Shown: positions 22,558 to 31,327 of the stretch, piece after piece
Position numbering within the stretch: position 1 is the stretch's first letter
Layout: the number at the start of each line of letters is the position of its first letter
NCBI GenBank assembly: GCA_020850735.1
Contig: JADZEE010000001.1
Location: 124,001-188,000, forward strand
Length of the DNA stretch: 64,000 nt
Direction: 5' to 3'
Source of the DNA: Gammaproteobacteria bacterium
Lineage (GTDB): Bacteria > Pseudomonadota > Gammaproteobacteria > JADZEE01
Made by a program: the position numbers and the translations under genes
Notes under the pieces: generated by a model
Told to the model about the DNA's origin: nothing
Database searches by the model: none
Seen by the model: only the letters and a program-made list of their open reading frames with translations

Positions 22558-24309
22558 ATGGGCAACACCGACCACGACCGGACCGCCAGCATTCGCCAGC
22601 AGCTCGAGCGTGTGCTCGCCAGCTCCGTGTTCGCCCACGCGTCGCGCCAGAGCCGGTTTCTGCGCTTTGTCGTCGAGGAAACACTGGCGGGGCGCGATGA
22701 CCGGCTCAAGGGCTATACGATCGGTGTCGAGGTGTTCGATCGGGACGCCGGTTTCGATCCGTCCACCGATTCGATCGTCCGGGTCGAGGCGGGACGGCTG
22801 CGCGCCAAGCTGCGCGAGTACTACGAAACAGAGGGACGCGGCGACAGCATCCGCATCGAGCTGCCCAAGGGTGGCTATGCGGCACGCATCAGCCCGCCCG
22901 AAACCCATCATGACGGCAATGTGCCCGCCGGTACCCGCACCGTCGCCGTGCTGCCCTTCGTCAACCTGTCGGATGCGAGCGAGGACGCCTATTTCGCCGA
23001 TGGCCTCACCGACGCGCTGATCAACCATCTTGCGCGCAACCGTGCTCTCAGCGTCACGTCGTTCACCTCGGCGATGCGTTTCAAACGCGCCGCCCGATCG
23101 CTCGCCGACATCGCCGATGCGCTCGGCGTCGACCGCGTCGTCGAGGGCACCGTGCTGCGGGCGGGCCGGCGTGTGCGCGTCACGGCGCAGCTCATCGACG
23201 CGGCCACCGACCATCACCTGTGGGCGGAGAGTTTCGAACGTGATCTGACCGACGTGCTGGCGGTACAGGAAGACCTCGCCAGTGCGGTCAGTCTTGCGCT
23301 GGGCGTCGGGCTGCTCGGCGCCGAACACGGTCGCCGGCAGGTCGGGATCGAGGCCTACGAGGCCAACCTGCTCGGCCGCCACTACCGGACGCAGCTCACG
23401 GCCGAGGCGCTGGAAAAAGGTATCGCCTGCTTTCGCCGCGCGCTGGAGCTCGAGCCCGACTACGCGGAAGCCTACGCCGGACTGGCCGGCTGCTACTGCT
23501 CGCTCGGCACACTCGGGGTGGAGCTGCGCGCGCCGCACGACGTGTTGCCGCAGGGCATGGCCCTCGCGCGCCGCGCCATCGAGCTCGACGAGCGCTTCGT
23601 CGAGGGTCGCGCTTACCTGGGCATCATGCTGCTCAAGTATGCATGGGACTGGGATGGCGCCCGCGCCCAGTTCGAGCGTGCGCTGGCGCTGTCGCCGAAC
23701 GATGCGCGCGCGCTCATGCAGTACAGCATGTACTTCGAGACCCTTGGCGACCACGCGCGGGCAATTGATCTCGCCGTGCACGCACAGCGCGTCGACCCGC
23801 TTTCCCGGCCAGTCAACCTCAATCTCGGCTGGCAATACCACCAGGCCGGCGAGCAAGCGCTCGCCCGCAGCACGCTGACGCAATTGACCGCGATCGAAGC
23901 CGGTTTCTGGGGTGCCTGGTGGGCGCTGGGCCACGTGCACCGCGAAGCGGGTGAGCACGAGCGTGCCGTCGAGTGCATGCGCCGCGCGCTCGAGCTGCCC
24001 GGCGGCAATACGCTCCCGCTCGAGGGGCTCGGCCACACGCTCGCCGTGGCCGGCGAGCGTACGGCGGCCGAGGCAATCATCACTGAGCTCCAGGCGCTGC
24101 CGGGTTACGTATCCCCGTACCGGATTGCCACCGTCCTCGCCGGCCTCGGTCGGCGCGAGGCCATGTACGCGCAGCTCGAGCGCGCTTTCGACAAGCGCGC
24201 CCGTTCCCTGGCCTGGCTTGCGGTGGCCCGCGAGTACCGCGCGTATCGGGATGAGGCGGCCTTCGGCGACCTGCTGTACCGCATCGGCATCCCGGGGCAC
24301 GGTCGCTGA
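22558..24309 (+). CDS. Winged-helix / TolB-like / TPR protein (often called adenylate cyclase-like)
   Basis: 583 residues in three parts. Residues 1-115 (SIRQQLERVLASSVFAHASR, YTIGVEVFDRDAGFDPSTDS, IVRVEAGRLRAKLREYY, LPKGGYAARI) form the OmpR/CadC-like winged-helix variant common in soil Proteobacteria. Residues 120-245 (TVAVLPFVNLSDASEDAYFA, DGLTDALINHLARNRAL, VVEGTVLRAGRRVRVTAQLI) are the FlgO/TolB N-terminal-like domain. TPR repeats fill 280-560. There is no cyclase catalytic domain. Located upstream of, and co-oriented with, a TonB-dependent receptor gene 530 bp away, it may regulate that gene; this is inference. Confidence 0.83.
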   Translation: MGNTDHDRTASIRQQLERVLASSVFAHASRQSRFLRFVVEETLAGRDDRLKGYTIGVEVFDRDAGFDPSTDSIVRVEAGRLRAKLREYYETEGRGDSIRIELPKGGYAARISPPETHHDGNVPAGTRTVAVLPFVNLSDASEDAYFADGLTDALINHLARNRALSVTSFTSAMRFKRAARSLADIADALGVDRVVEGTVLRAGRRVRVTAQLIDAATDHHLWAESFERDLTDVLAVQEDLASAVSLALGVGLLGAEHGRRQVGIEAYEANLLGRHYRTQLTAEALEKGIACFRRALELEPDYAEAYAGLAGCYCSLGTLGVELRAPHDVLPQGMALARRAIELDERFVEGRAYLGIMLLKYAWDWDGARAQFERALALSPNDARALMQYSMYFETLGDHARAIDLAVHAQRVDPLSRPVNLNLGWQYHQAGEQALARSTLTQLTAIEAGFWGAWWALGHVHREAGEHERAVECMRRALELPGGNTLPLEGLGHTLAVAGERTAAEAIITELQALPGYVSPYRIATVLAGLGRREAMYAQLERAFDKRARSLAWLAVAREYRAYRDEAAFGDLLYRIGIPGHGR

Positions 24310-24841
24310 GGCGCTCGGAACGGCGGTCGTGACCGTCGCTCATGCCGCGGTGCATGGTCTCGAGGTCGGGGATTGATACGCGGCGGCGGCGCTGTCCGGA
24401 GAGACGGTGCCGATGGCCCTGTCCGGCGGCTGCGGCGCGCACGAGCTGATGGCGGCCCGCGCGCGGCGGCCTGTCCGGCATGTCCGGCACCGCGGAACTG
24501 CGCCGCCGGCGGGTACCGGTGGCACACCGGCGGCGGTCGGCGGCCTGGCCCCGGGCCGTGGACAGACCCGTACACGTTGTGGCGGAAAAGTTACTTTATG
24601 CAACTACCCGTCCTGTAGTCACGACATATGAGTTTCGTACTAGCGAGATAACAGGGGCCTGCTAGCATAGCCTCGATCGGAAATGTTGCGTGAACGCTAC
24701 GTATGGGTTTACGCAGTCGCCCCGGTGAGAGGTCCCGCCAGGGCAGGCAGGGCGGTATCCGAAAATTCCACGAATCGAGCCTGCGCGTCGCCGGTGTCGG
24801 CCGGTGCGCCGGGCAATGGTCAGCTGATGGGGAGATCGAAC
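24310..24841. other. 532-bp leader region before the TonB receptor
   Basis: The first 280 bp are GC-rich and without gene content; they include an 8-bp stem hairpin (GCCGCCGG at 24502, CCGGCGGC at 24527) that could end the upstream transcript. From about 24583 to 24700 the DNA becomes clearly AT-richer (for example TTACTTTATGCAACTA and GTTTCGTACTAGCGAGATAA), the likely promoter region of the receptor gene. No single promoter can be named with confidence. Confidence 0.45.
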
Positions 24842-27112
24842 ATGCGAAGCGACACGTCCAGGTCCTTGCGGGTGCGCACCCGCCTCGTGGCTGTCGGCGC
24901 GCTGTCGGCGGCATTACTGGGCGGCAGCATGGAAGCTGCGTTCGGCGCGGCGCTCGAGGAGGTCGTGGTTACGGCGACCCGCCGCGAGGCGAGCCTGCAG
25001 GACATCGGCATTTCAGTCACCGCGTTCTCGGCCGACGAACTGCGCCAGCTCAACGTCGTGCGCACGGACGACATCGCGACCCAGACCCCGGGCCTGCGCT
25101 TCACGATGGCGGGCGGCGCGCCGCTGGTAGGGCTGGTTTCCATCCGTGGCGTGGCGCAAAACGACTTCGCCGCGCACCTGGAAGCCGCCAACGTGCTGTA
25201 CATCGACGACGTCTATCGCCCGTCGATTGGCAGCAACCTGCAGAACTTCTTCGATACCGAGCGCGTGGAGGTCCTCAAGGGGCCGCAAGGCACGCTGTTC
25301 GGGCGCAATGCGACCGGTGGTCTCATTCACATCATCACCCGTGAGCCGACCGAGGCCTTCGAAGGCTACATCGACACCACCGTCGGCGAGTACGACGAGG
25401 TGGTCGTCGAGGGTGCGGTGAGCGGCAGCCTGGCCTCGGGCGTGACCGCGCGTGTCGCCTTCATGCATTCCGAGCACGACGGCTGGATCGAAAACTCGGC
25501 CGGCCCGGACAGCGTCGCCGACGACACCAACGCGGTGCGCGGCAAGCTGGTGTTCGAGCCGAACGAGCAACTGCGGATCAAGCTGCAGGCGGAGTGGCAC
25601 GACACCGATCCCGTCGATGCCGGCGGCGGCTTTGCGACCGGCGGCTTCGTCGGTGCGGACACGCTCGGTCAGTTCAGGCCGCCACCCGCCCCGACCGACG
25701 CGGGTTATGTCGACGCGGACGGCAGCCCCTTCACGGGCGCGTTCGATTACCCGGGCCAGTACGAGCGCGAGGAGCTGACCTTGTTCGGCGACATCGAGTA
25801 CACCTACGGCAATCTGGTGTTTACTTCGCTGACCGCCTACACCGATCATGAGGCCCTCTACGACGAAGACAACGATCTCACGCCGTTCGACATCGCCATC
25901 TTTCGCCAAAACACGACCCAGGAGAGCTTTTCCCAGGAGCTGCGGGTCAATGCCGATTACGATCGGATGCGGCTGACGGGCGGTCTGTACTATCTCAACA
26001 TCGACGGCGATTACTTTCAGAACTACCAGATCAACAACCTCGCCGGCGGCGGCGTGAGTCAAATCGCGCCCGGCGCGCCGCCGTTCTTCATTCCCCTGGG
26101 TTTGAACCAGTTCGCCGATTACTCCCTCGAAACCAGCTCGTGGTCGGTGTTCGGGCAGGGGGAGTACGACCTCACGGCCGCGCTCACGGTCACCGCCGGT
26201 CTGCGCTACACGCGCGACGAGAAGGATTATTCCTATCTGAACGTCTGCCAGGAGCTGGGACCGATCCCGGCCTGCCTGGCGCCGCCGCCGCCGGAGCCGA
26301 CGCTGGCCAGCGCCGGCCTCGTGACCGACAATCACGACGAAGGTGGCGTTTCGGCGCGCGTGCAGTTCGACTACCGGGTCAACGAGGATCTGCTGGTGTT
26401 CGCCAGCTACAACCGCGGCTATAAGGCCTTCAACTACAACGCCGGCTTCGCGGGCGCCGCGACCGTCGCCGGTGTACGTTTCGATGGCGAGACGCTCAAT
26501 GCCTTCGAGATCGGCACCAAGACGGATTTCTGGGGCGGTCTCGCCCGATTCAACGCCAGCGTGTTTTATTACATTTACGAGGACTACCAGGCCTTCGACC
26601 AGCGCGGCACCCAGTTCATCCTCACGAACACGGAGGCGACCATCTACGGGGCTGACGCCGAGCTGCGCGTGAGCCCGGGTTACGGGCTCAACTTCCTGTT
26701 CGGACTGGCGCTGCTCGACACCCAGGTGGACGACATCCCGATCGCCGGCCAGCTGCTGGAGCGCGAGGCACCGCAATCGCCGGACCTCACCTTCAACTAT
26801 GCCGCGTCCAAGGACTTCCCCATCGCCGCCGGCATCGTGCGGGTGGGGCTGGACGGCGCCTATACGGGTGGCTACTTCTCGCAGCTGACCAACGCCCCGG
26901 TGACGCGTGTCGACAGCAACTGGCTGCTGAACGGACGCCTTGCCTTCCTGTCCGCGGATGAGCACTGGGAGCTTTCGGTGTTCGCCCGCAACATGCTGGA
27001 CGAGGAGCGGCTCATCTACGCTTTCGACATCACCTACCCCGGCAACGGGCTGGTCGAGCAGGCATTCGCGCCGCCCCGCTGGGTCGGCGGCCAACTGCGC
27101 TTCAAGTTCTGA
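24842..27112 (+). CDS. TonB-dependent outer-membrane receptor
   Basis: 756 residues. The signal peptide ends near SMEAAFGA; ALEEVVVTATRREASLQDIG carries the TonB box (EEVVVTA). The plug follows (GLRFTMAGGAPLVGLVSIRG, NVLYIDDVYRP, VEVLKGPQGTLFGRNATGG), then a 22-strand barrel ending in the C-terminal Phe. It is of the iron-complex/oligo-type family expanded in sphingomonads and degraders, and imports an unknown ligand using TonB energy. GGGGAG lies 7 bases before ATG 24842; the longer frame upstream lacks a signal peptide. No adjacent transporter genes define the ligand. A hairpin terminator follows. Confidence 0.93.
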   Translation: MRSDTSRSLRVRTRLVAVGALSAALLGGSMEAAFGAALEEVVVTATRREASLQDIGISVTAFSADELRQLNVVRTDDIATQTPGLRFTMAGGAPLVGLVSIRGVAQNDFAAHLEAANVLYIDDVYRPSIGSNLQNFFDTERVEVLKGPQGTLFGRNATGGLIHIITREPTEAFEGYIDTTVGEYDEVVVEGAVSGSLASGVTARVAFMHSEHDGWIENSAGPDSVADDTNAVRGKLVFEPNEQLRIKLQAEWHDTDPVDAGGGFATGGFVGADTLGQFRPPPAPTDAGYVDADGSPFTGAFDYPGQYEREELTLFGDIEYTYGNLVFTSLTAYTDHEALYDEDNDLTPFDIAIFRQNTTQESFSQELRVNADYDRMRLTGGLYYLNIDGDYFQNYQINNLAGGGVSQIAPGAPPFFIPLGLNQFADYSLETSSWSVFGQGEYDLTAALTVTAGLRYTRDEKDYSYLNVCQELGPIPACLAPPPPEPTLASAGLVTDNHDEGGVSARVQFDYRVNEDLLVFASYNRGYKAFNYNAGFAGAATVAGVRFDGETLNAFEIGTKTDFWGGLARFNASVFYYIYEDYQAFDQRGTQFILTNTEATIYGADAELRVSPGYGLNFLFGLALLDTQVDDIPIAGQLLEREAPQSPDLTFNYAASKDFPIAAGIVRVGLDGAYTGGYFSQLTNAPVTRVDSNWLLNGRLAFLSADEHWELSVFARNMLDEERLIYAFDITYPGNGLVEQAFAPPRWVGGQLRFKF

Positions 27113-27119
27113 AGTCCGT

Positions 27120-27152
27120 GCCCGCGCCCCTGCGTCGTGCAGGGGCGCGGGC
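27120..27152 (+). terminator. 14-bp perfect stem after the TonB receptor
   Basis: GCCCGCGCCCCTGC, a 5-base loop GTCGT, and GCAGGGGCGCGGGC form a perfect 14-bp stem starting 8 bases after the stop codon. No T-run follows, so termination may need Rho or the hairpin may mainly protect the 3' end. Confidence 0.7.
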
Positions 27153-27572
27153 GGTCATGTACGCGGCGAACTTCCCCGCGCGCCTGCCTGGTTCAACGCC
27201 AGCCGAGCCCGGTCGCGACTTGCTCATTCCCGGCGGCCGGCACGCTTGCCGTGCATTTCTGCCGCATCGAGCCCCTGGGACTGACGGTGGTGCGTTTCCG
27301 TGTGCGTGCCCGGATCCCGGTCCGTCGCCCGCGGAACGTCCCGCAGCGATCCGCCGGTGAGCACCCGTGGAGTGCCGCCCGCGGCAACGACGGGATGGTC
27401 CGCCGCGCGACGCGCGGGGACCGACCGGCGCGTCCCCGGCCAGGCCAGGCAGGGTTGTGCCGCGACGCACCAGGGCAGGCTGCGTCGCGGTCACTCAGAG
27501 TCGGCAGGGGCCCGCGGATGCCCGTCGCGTATTGCCGGGAACCGCCGCGTTACGGGCGGCCCGCACGACGCT
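27153..27572. other. 420-bp gap without a supported gene
   Basis: GC-rich sequence between the receptor terminator and the end of the convergent lipoprotein gene. Open frames here are compositionally biased and lack family-like sequence. Nothing else seen. Confidence 0.4.
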
Positions 27573-28193
27573 TCAGATGGGGCGGGGATCAGCCGCGGGC
27601 GGATCCCGTGCTTCCTTCAGTGCGTCCTCGAGCCGGCGGGCCAGGTCTTCGATCTCCTGGCGGATGGCCGGGACTTGCTGCTGGATCTGTGCCTTGAAGC
27701 GCTCGAGCTCGCGGGTGATCGCCGGCAGTGAGCGTTGCAGCTCCGCCATCGATTTGTCCAGCTCCGCGGAGAACTGCCGGTTCAGCTCGCGCATGCGTCC
27801 GAGCGCGCGCGCGAGCTCGCCGCTGCTGGCAATCGCGGCCATGGTCTGATCGTAATCGACCTTCCAGCGTCCATCTTCCTCGCGCAGCCGCGTATTGAGC
27901 GGTACGGCGAGTGGTTTGTCGCCGAGCACGGTGACGGTCGTTTCCACCCGCGCCGTGCGCCCGTCGATGATGGTGCGCCCGATCTGCACGTCCCCGATCG
28001 GCAGCACGCCGTCACCGGCGCGCAGCATGGCGCGCGAGTCGGCGGTCACGAACAGTTGGGCGGCGCCGGTGTCGCCGGCAGTGACCGCATTCCAGAAGCG
28101 CTGCGCGACCTGGGCCGGCTCCAGGCGTTGCGCGCAGGCGCTCGCGAGTAGCGCCAGGCCCCCGGCACACAGCAGTCGCTGGCAGGTGTTCAC
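27573..28193 (-). CDS. Lipoprotein with NTF2/DUF4878-like domain and C-terminal coiled coil
   Basis: 206 residues from GTG 28193, chosen because it gives a lipoprotein signal (MNTCQRLLCAGGLALLASAC). The domain that follows (PAQVAQRFWNAVTAGDTGAA then LREEDGRWKVDYDQTMA) resembles DUF4878/NTF2-like stress lipoproteins. The C-terminal third is a long charged helix (ELDKSMAELQRSLPAITREL, IQQQVPAIRQEIEDLARRLE) predicted to be a coiled coil. Probably attached to the membrane facing the periplasm. Neighbours give no clue. Confidence 0.72.
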   Translation of the reverse strand: MNTCQRLLCAGGLALLASACAQRLEPAQVAQRFWNAVTAGDTGAAQLFVTADSRAMLRAGDGVLPIGDVQIGRTIIDGRTARVETTVTVLGDKPLAVPLNTRLREEDGRWKVDYDQTMAAIASSGELARALGRMRELNRQFSAELDKSMAELQRSLPAITRELERFKAQIQQQVPAIRQEIEDLARRLEDALKEARDPPAADPRPI

Positions 28194-28384
28194 GCCGCCA
28201 TCGTCGTGCGCCGCGACGCCTTTTTCAACCGCCGTGACGGCGGGGGGGGAGTGCGGCGCGCGCCGCCGCGACGCTCGCGAGCAAAAACACGTCCGAAAGC
28301 GCGGGTTTCGGCGTGGTCTCCAGTGCGATGGCGAGGCGGATGCGGGTTTCGCGCCGGCGCCGGTCGATGGCGCGGCGCCGGTCC

Positions 28385-28813
28385 CTACTTGTCGTACATG
28401 AATTTCATGTAAGCGATGCCGCGCGCGAGCGACAGCCGCCAGCCGAGCTCCACGTCGATGCCGAATTCCGGATCGAACTCCCGGACGGTGTCGATCAGCG
28501 TTTCCAGCCACAAATCGTAGAGCTGCGGCGGGATGTCTTTGCCTCGCGCGCTGTGCAGCAGCGCGATTTCCTCGACGTAAGAATAGATATCCGGGCTGCT
28601 GAACAGGTAGGCGACATAGTGCAGGGACTTCTCGAGCATCGCGATCTGGCGACCCATGTCCGTGTCCCGGAACTTCTCCCGGACCAGCGGCGAGGAATCG
28701 ATGAAGCGGTCGTAGAACGCCGGGATGAATGCGCGACCGGCGAGCTCCTGGCGCATGACGCGCTCGTAGCTGGCGTCGAACACCTGCTCTATGTTGATTC
28801 GTTTGCTGCGCAT
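28385..28813 (-). CDS. Single-domain bacterial globin
   Basis: 142 residues with a globin-like helical pattern: SYERVMRQELAGRAFIPAFY (A-B helices), SPLVREKFRDTDMGRQIAML (C-E), then EEIALLHSARGKDIPPQLYD with a proximal-His candidate in LLHSAR (about residue 85), and a long last helix LGWRLSLARGIAYMKFMYDK. No reductase or signalling domain is attached. It would bind heme and O2 or NO in the cytoplasm. The start is ATG 28813; no strong ribosome site is seen. The family call rests on the pattern, not on a search. Confidence 0.72.
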   Translation of the reverse strand: MRSKRINIEQVFDASYERVMRQELAGRAFIPAFYDRFIDSSPLVREKFRDTDMGRQIAMLEKSLHYVAYLFSSPDIYSYVEEIALLHSARGKDIPPQLYDLWLETLIDTVREFDPEFGIDVELGWRLSLARGIAYMKFMYDK

Positions 28814-28950
28814 GGTGTCCCGGTCTTTCGTCGTGCCCTGGCCAGCGCCTATCGTACGCGGCTGCGGGAGCGACTCAAGCCCCGCGGCCCGCGGCCGCTA
28901 ACCCGGGCGGGCCGTGCCCCCCTGTTTTTCGGCGCCAGGAGGTGAGTCTT

Positions 28951-29289
28951 ATGTATCGCCCACGTATCGGCGATGATCCCCTGTACCAGTTGCTGCGTGA
29001 GGAAAAGATCGAGGAATTCAATCGTTGCCGCACTACGGGCGGAAGCTGCGCGCTGGCCGGTACGGATCTGAGCCGGCTCGATCTGCGTGGCCTCGATGCC
29101 GCGGGGCTGGATCTCAGCGATTGCTACTTCCGCGGATCGGACCTGCGCGGCATCGATTTCCGCAAGACAAAGCTCGAAGGCGCGAGCTTCGCGACCGCCA
29201 ACGTCTCGGGCTGTTACTTCCCGCGGGAGCTATCGTCGCTCGAGCTCGAGCTGTCGATTTCCCAGGGTATCCGCGTGCGCTACGGCTGA
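28951..29289 (+). CDS. Pentapeptide-repeat protein, small
   Basis: 112 residues; AGGAGG lies 8 bases before ATG 28951, giving MYRPRIGDDPLYQLLREEKI (a GTG at 28942 overlaps the ribosome site and is rejected). Residues 33-85 are about eleven pentapeptide repeats (LAGTDLSRLDLRGLDAAGLD, then FRGSDLRGIDFRKTKLEGAS), forming a short right-handed quadrilateral helix. The N-terminal helix EEKIEEFNRCR and the end LELELSISQGIRVRYG cap it. Function unknown; divergent from the globin gene. Confidence 0.87.
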   Translation: MYRPRIGDDPLYQLLREEKIEEFNRCRTTGGSCALAGTDLSRLDLRGLDAAGLDLSDCYFRGSDLRGIDFRKTKLEGASFATANVSGCYFPRELSSLELELSISQGIRVRYG

Positions 29290-29312
29290 GCCAGCCCCGC
29301 AGCGGCGCGCGA

Positions 29313-29651
29313 TCAGTCGCCCACCTTCTTGTGGATCTGCGGCACGGTCGACGTGTCGCCGGCGCGCATGTAGCGCGACTCACCGTCGATCGCCGTGACG
29401 TTCTCGTACACGCCGTGGTCGCGCCGGACGAGCTTGGTGAAGCCCTTTTCCTTCAGGGTCGAATCGCTCGTCGGCACGTTGACGTAGGGGGGCGTCAGTA
29501 CCTTGCGCACGGGCGCCAGCGGATCGGTGTCGCCGAGCGGGATCTGCGCGGCGTAGCACACCTGGCCCCAGAAACCGAGCTGTACGTGCATGGGGTGGCG
29601 CACCTCGACTGTCCGCGCGTTCGCTTCACAGAAATAATCGTACCTCGGCAT
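29313..29651 (-). CDS. FmdB-family zinc-ribbon-like protein
   Basis: 112 residues starting MPRYDYFCEANARTVEVRHP, which follows the FmdB pattern (MPxYDYxCxxxGxxxEvxH), and WGQVCYAAQIPLGDTDP. The usual CxxC pairs are incomplete: only Cys 8 and Cys 32 are present, so zinc binding may be lost. FmdB proteins are called putative regulators but their role is unproven. AAGG lies just before ATG 29651. Confidence 0.75.
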   Translation of the reverse strand: MPRYDYFCEANARTVEVRHPMHVQLGFWGQVCYAAQIPLGDTDPLAPVRKVLTPPYVNVPTSDSTLKEKGFTKLVRRDHGVYENVTAIDGESRYMRAGDTSTVPQIHKKVGD

Positions 29652-29744
29652 GACCTTACCCCTGACGGCGCACTGCGGCCGGCGCCCGCCTGTTCCCGTT
29701 CGTCGACCACCCGCCGGGCGCGTTCGGAGGCGGTCGCAAGCGCT

Positions 29745-29769
29745 GCGCCGCGCGATTCACGGGCTCTCA
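29745..29769 (-). repeat. Stop-codon-overlapping dispersed repeat, degenerate copy E
   Basis: On minus it reads TTGAGAGCCCGTGAATCGCG followed by CGGCGC, close to the consensus TGAGAG..TGTGAAA. Its TGA (29769-29767) ends the RidA gene. More divergent than the four other copies. Confidence 0.45.
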
Positions 29770-30234
29770 ATCGATCTCAATGACCGCGTCCACCTCGACC
29801 GCCGAGCCGAGTGGCAGTGACGCGGCCCCGACCGCGAATCGCGCGTGCCGGCCGGCATCACCGAAGATCTCCACGAACAGGTCCGAGGCGCCGTTGACGA
29901 CCTGTGGGTGGGCGCTGAAATCCGCAGCGCAGGCCACGAAGCCGCCGACCTTCACGATGCGTCGGACACGGTCCAGATCACCGTCGAGCGCGCGCTTGAG
30001 CTGCGCCAGGATGTTGAGCGCACAGATGCGCGCGGCCGCCTGCCCGTCCTCGACGCTGAGGTCCGCGCCGACCCGGCCCCGGTAACGGACCTCGCCGTCG
30101 GCCAGCGGCACCTGCCCGGCTACCCACGCGTGGCGCCCGGAGATCACCACCGGTATGTAGTTGCCGCGCGGCGCCTGGGTTTCGGGGAGTGTGAGGCCGA
30201 GCTCGGCGAGGCGTGCGTCAATGCGTCCGCTCAT
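29767..30234 (-). CDS. RidA/YjgF/UK114 family protein
   Basis: 155 residues, the longer YjgF-like subtype: RLAELGLTLPETQAPRGNYI at the N-terminus, VSGQVP-like AWVAGQVPLADGEVRYRGRV, ALNILAQLKRALDGDLDRVR, and a C-terminal segment LGSAVEVDAVIEI. The Arg that binds the imine/enamine carboxylate in true RidA deaminases is not clearly present at the usual place, so this may be a Rid2/Rid-like paralogue. Likely cytoplasmic deamination of reactive enamines, by family. Followed downstream by FmdB on the same strand. Confidence 0.87.
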   Translation of the reverse strand: MSGRIDARLAELGLTLPETQAPRGNYIPVVISGRHAWVAGQVPLADGEVRYRGRVGADLSVEDGQAAARICALNILAQLKRALDGDLDRVRRIVKVGGFVACAADFSAHPQVVNGASDLFVEIFGDAGRHARFAVGAASLPLGSAVEVDAVIEID

Positions 30235-30261
30235 CAGACGAATTCTCCCAGAAAAAGCGAC

Positions 30262-30528
30262 TCATATCCCCAGATTCCCGAGCGTCATCATGATCTGGTT
30301 GACGATGGCCGTTGCCCGCGGATGGCTCACCTCGAAGTGCTCGACGGCGCCGCGTACGCTGTCGAGCAGGTTCTCGTCGTGCTCGGTGTCGTCGGGATGC
30401 TCGAGCTTGCGTTCGAGTGCGTCGATGATCCCGATGATGCGCGCGCGCGTTTCGTCGTCGCTGGCGTCGAGCTCGGCGAGCTCGGTACGCAGGCGCGCCA
30501 GGTCGGCGAGAAAGTCGTCTTTGGTCAT
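30262..30528 (-). CDS. DUF4404 family protein
   Basis: 88 residues, nearly all helix: DDFLADLARLRTELAELDAS, ETRARIIGIIDALERKLEHP, VRGAVEHFEVSHPRATAIVN and QIMMTLGNLGI, the whole DUF4404 pattern and length. The family has no assigned function. It lies 27 bp upstream of the RidA gene on the same strand, so the two may share a transcript. Confidence 0.85.
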   Translation of the reverse strand: MTKDDFLADLARLRTELAELDASDDETRARIIGIIDALERKLEHPDDTEHDENLLDSVRGAVEHFEVSHPRATAIVNQIMMTLGNLGI

Positions 30529-30824
30529 GGTGTCCGGGATTGCGGGGCTCAGCGGGAATTATAGCCGCCCCTGGGCGCCAGCGAGCAGCGCGCAGCCGTG
30601 GCCGGGGAGCCGCAGGGGAGGCGTCTGCCGGGCATGGGCGCGATGCGCGACCGCGGGCAACGGCCCTGGCGGGCACGGCGGTCGTCGCAGAAGCAGCGGT
30701 CGTACCGTCCCCCGGCCCGTCGCCACCGGTGGCTGACAGGGTGGTCGCCGCGGGCGTCGTCACGATCCCGTGCGCGCAAACGGATATCCTGTGCGCCGGA
30801 TCCCGGCCCCGCGGAGTCGTAGCG

Positions 30825-31121
30825 ATGCCCTATCTCATCCTGACCACCGACAAGCCCGACTCGCTCGCACGGCGAAACGCGCTGCGCGCCGCGCACCTCG
30901 AATACCTCGATCGCCACCGACACCGCCTGCTCGCCGCAGGCGCGCTGCTGAACGACGACGGCTCGGGCGGGCACGGCGGTGCAATCCTCCTGGATACCGA
31001 CGCTCGCCAGGAGGCGGAGGACTTCATCGCCCATGATCCCTTCGCGCTCGGCGGTCTGTTCGAGTCCACGACGCTCACGCGCTGGCGCAAGGCGTACTTC
31101 AACGGCGAACGGCTGGTCTGA
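30825..31121 (+). CDS. YciI-family protein
   Basis: 98 residues: MPYLILTTDKPDSLARRNAL, RAAHLEYLDRHRHRLLAAGA, then GGAILLDTDARQEAEDFIAH-DPF and a final WRKAYFNGERLV. The conserved His (AHLEYL) and Asp (HDPF) of the YciI ferredoxin-like fold are both present. The family resembles EthD/MLI-like dimeric barrels and is uncharacterised. The frame is open 95 codons upstream, but the protein family starts here. Confidence 0.87.
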   Translation: MPYLILTTDKPDSLARRNALRAAHLEYLDRHRHRLLAAGALLNDDGSGGHGGAILLDTDARQEAEDFIAHDPFALGGLFESTTLTRWRKAYFNGERLV

Positions 31122-31327
31122 TCCGGGCCCAAGACCGACTTTCCGGTTTCTGCACGGCGCCGGCGTTCGCGCGCCCGAAGCGGGCGGATGGCGGGGACCA
31201 TGCAACCTCCTGCTCCGTGCGGGCCACGATCGACGGTCGGCACGTAAACCGGCTGCGGACCGGCCGGTTCCGAACCAGGTCGGCTCGCGGCTGCGCGACG
31301 GTTGTGGCCGGCGCATTGACCATCCAC

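Noticed and set aside
20916-22709. 597-codon frame spanning the cation efflux gene and beyond
   Set aside because: Only the part from 21860 is the CDF protein; the upstream part is antisense or out of frame to the EF-hand gene and holds its terminator.
22558-24309. Adenylate cyclase activity for the TPR protein
   Set aside because: No class III cyclase domain is present; only winged-helix, TolB-like and TPR parts.
25013-27094. 693-codon minus-strand frame under the TonB receptor
   Set aside because: Antisense of a clear receptor; composition-driven.
27153-27572. Small open frames downstream of the TonB receptor
   Set aside because: Arg/Pro/Ala-rich translations with no ribosome site; explained by GC bias.
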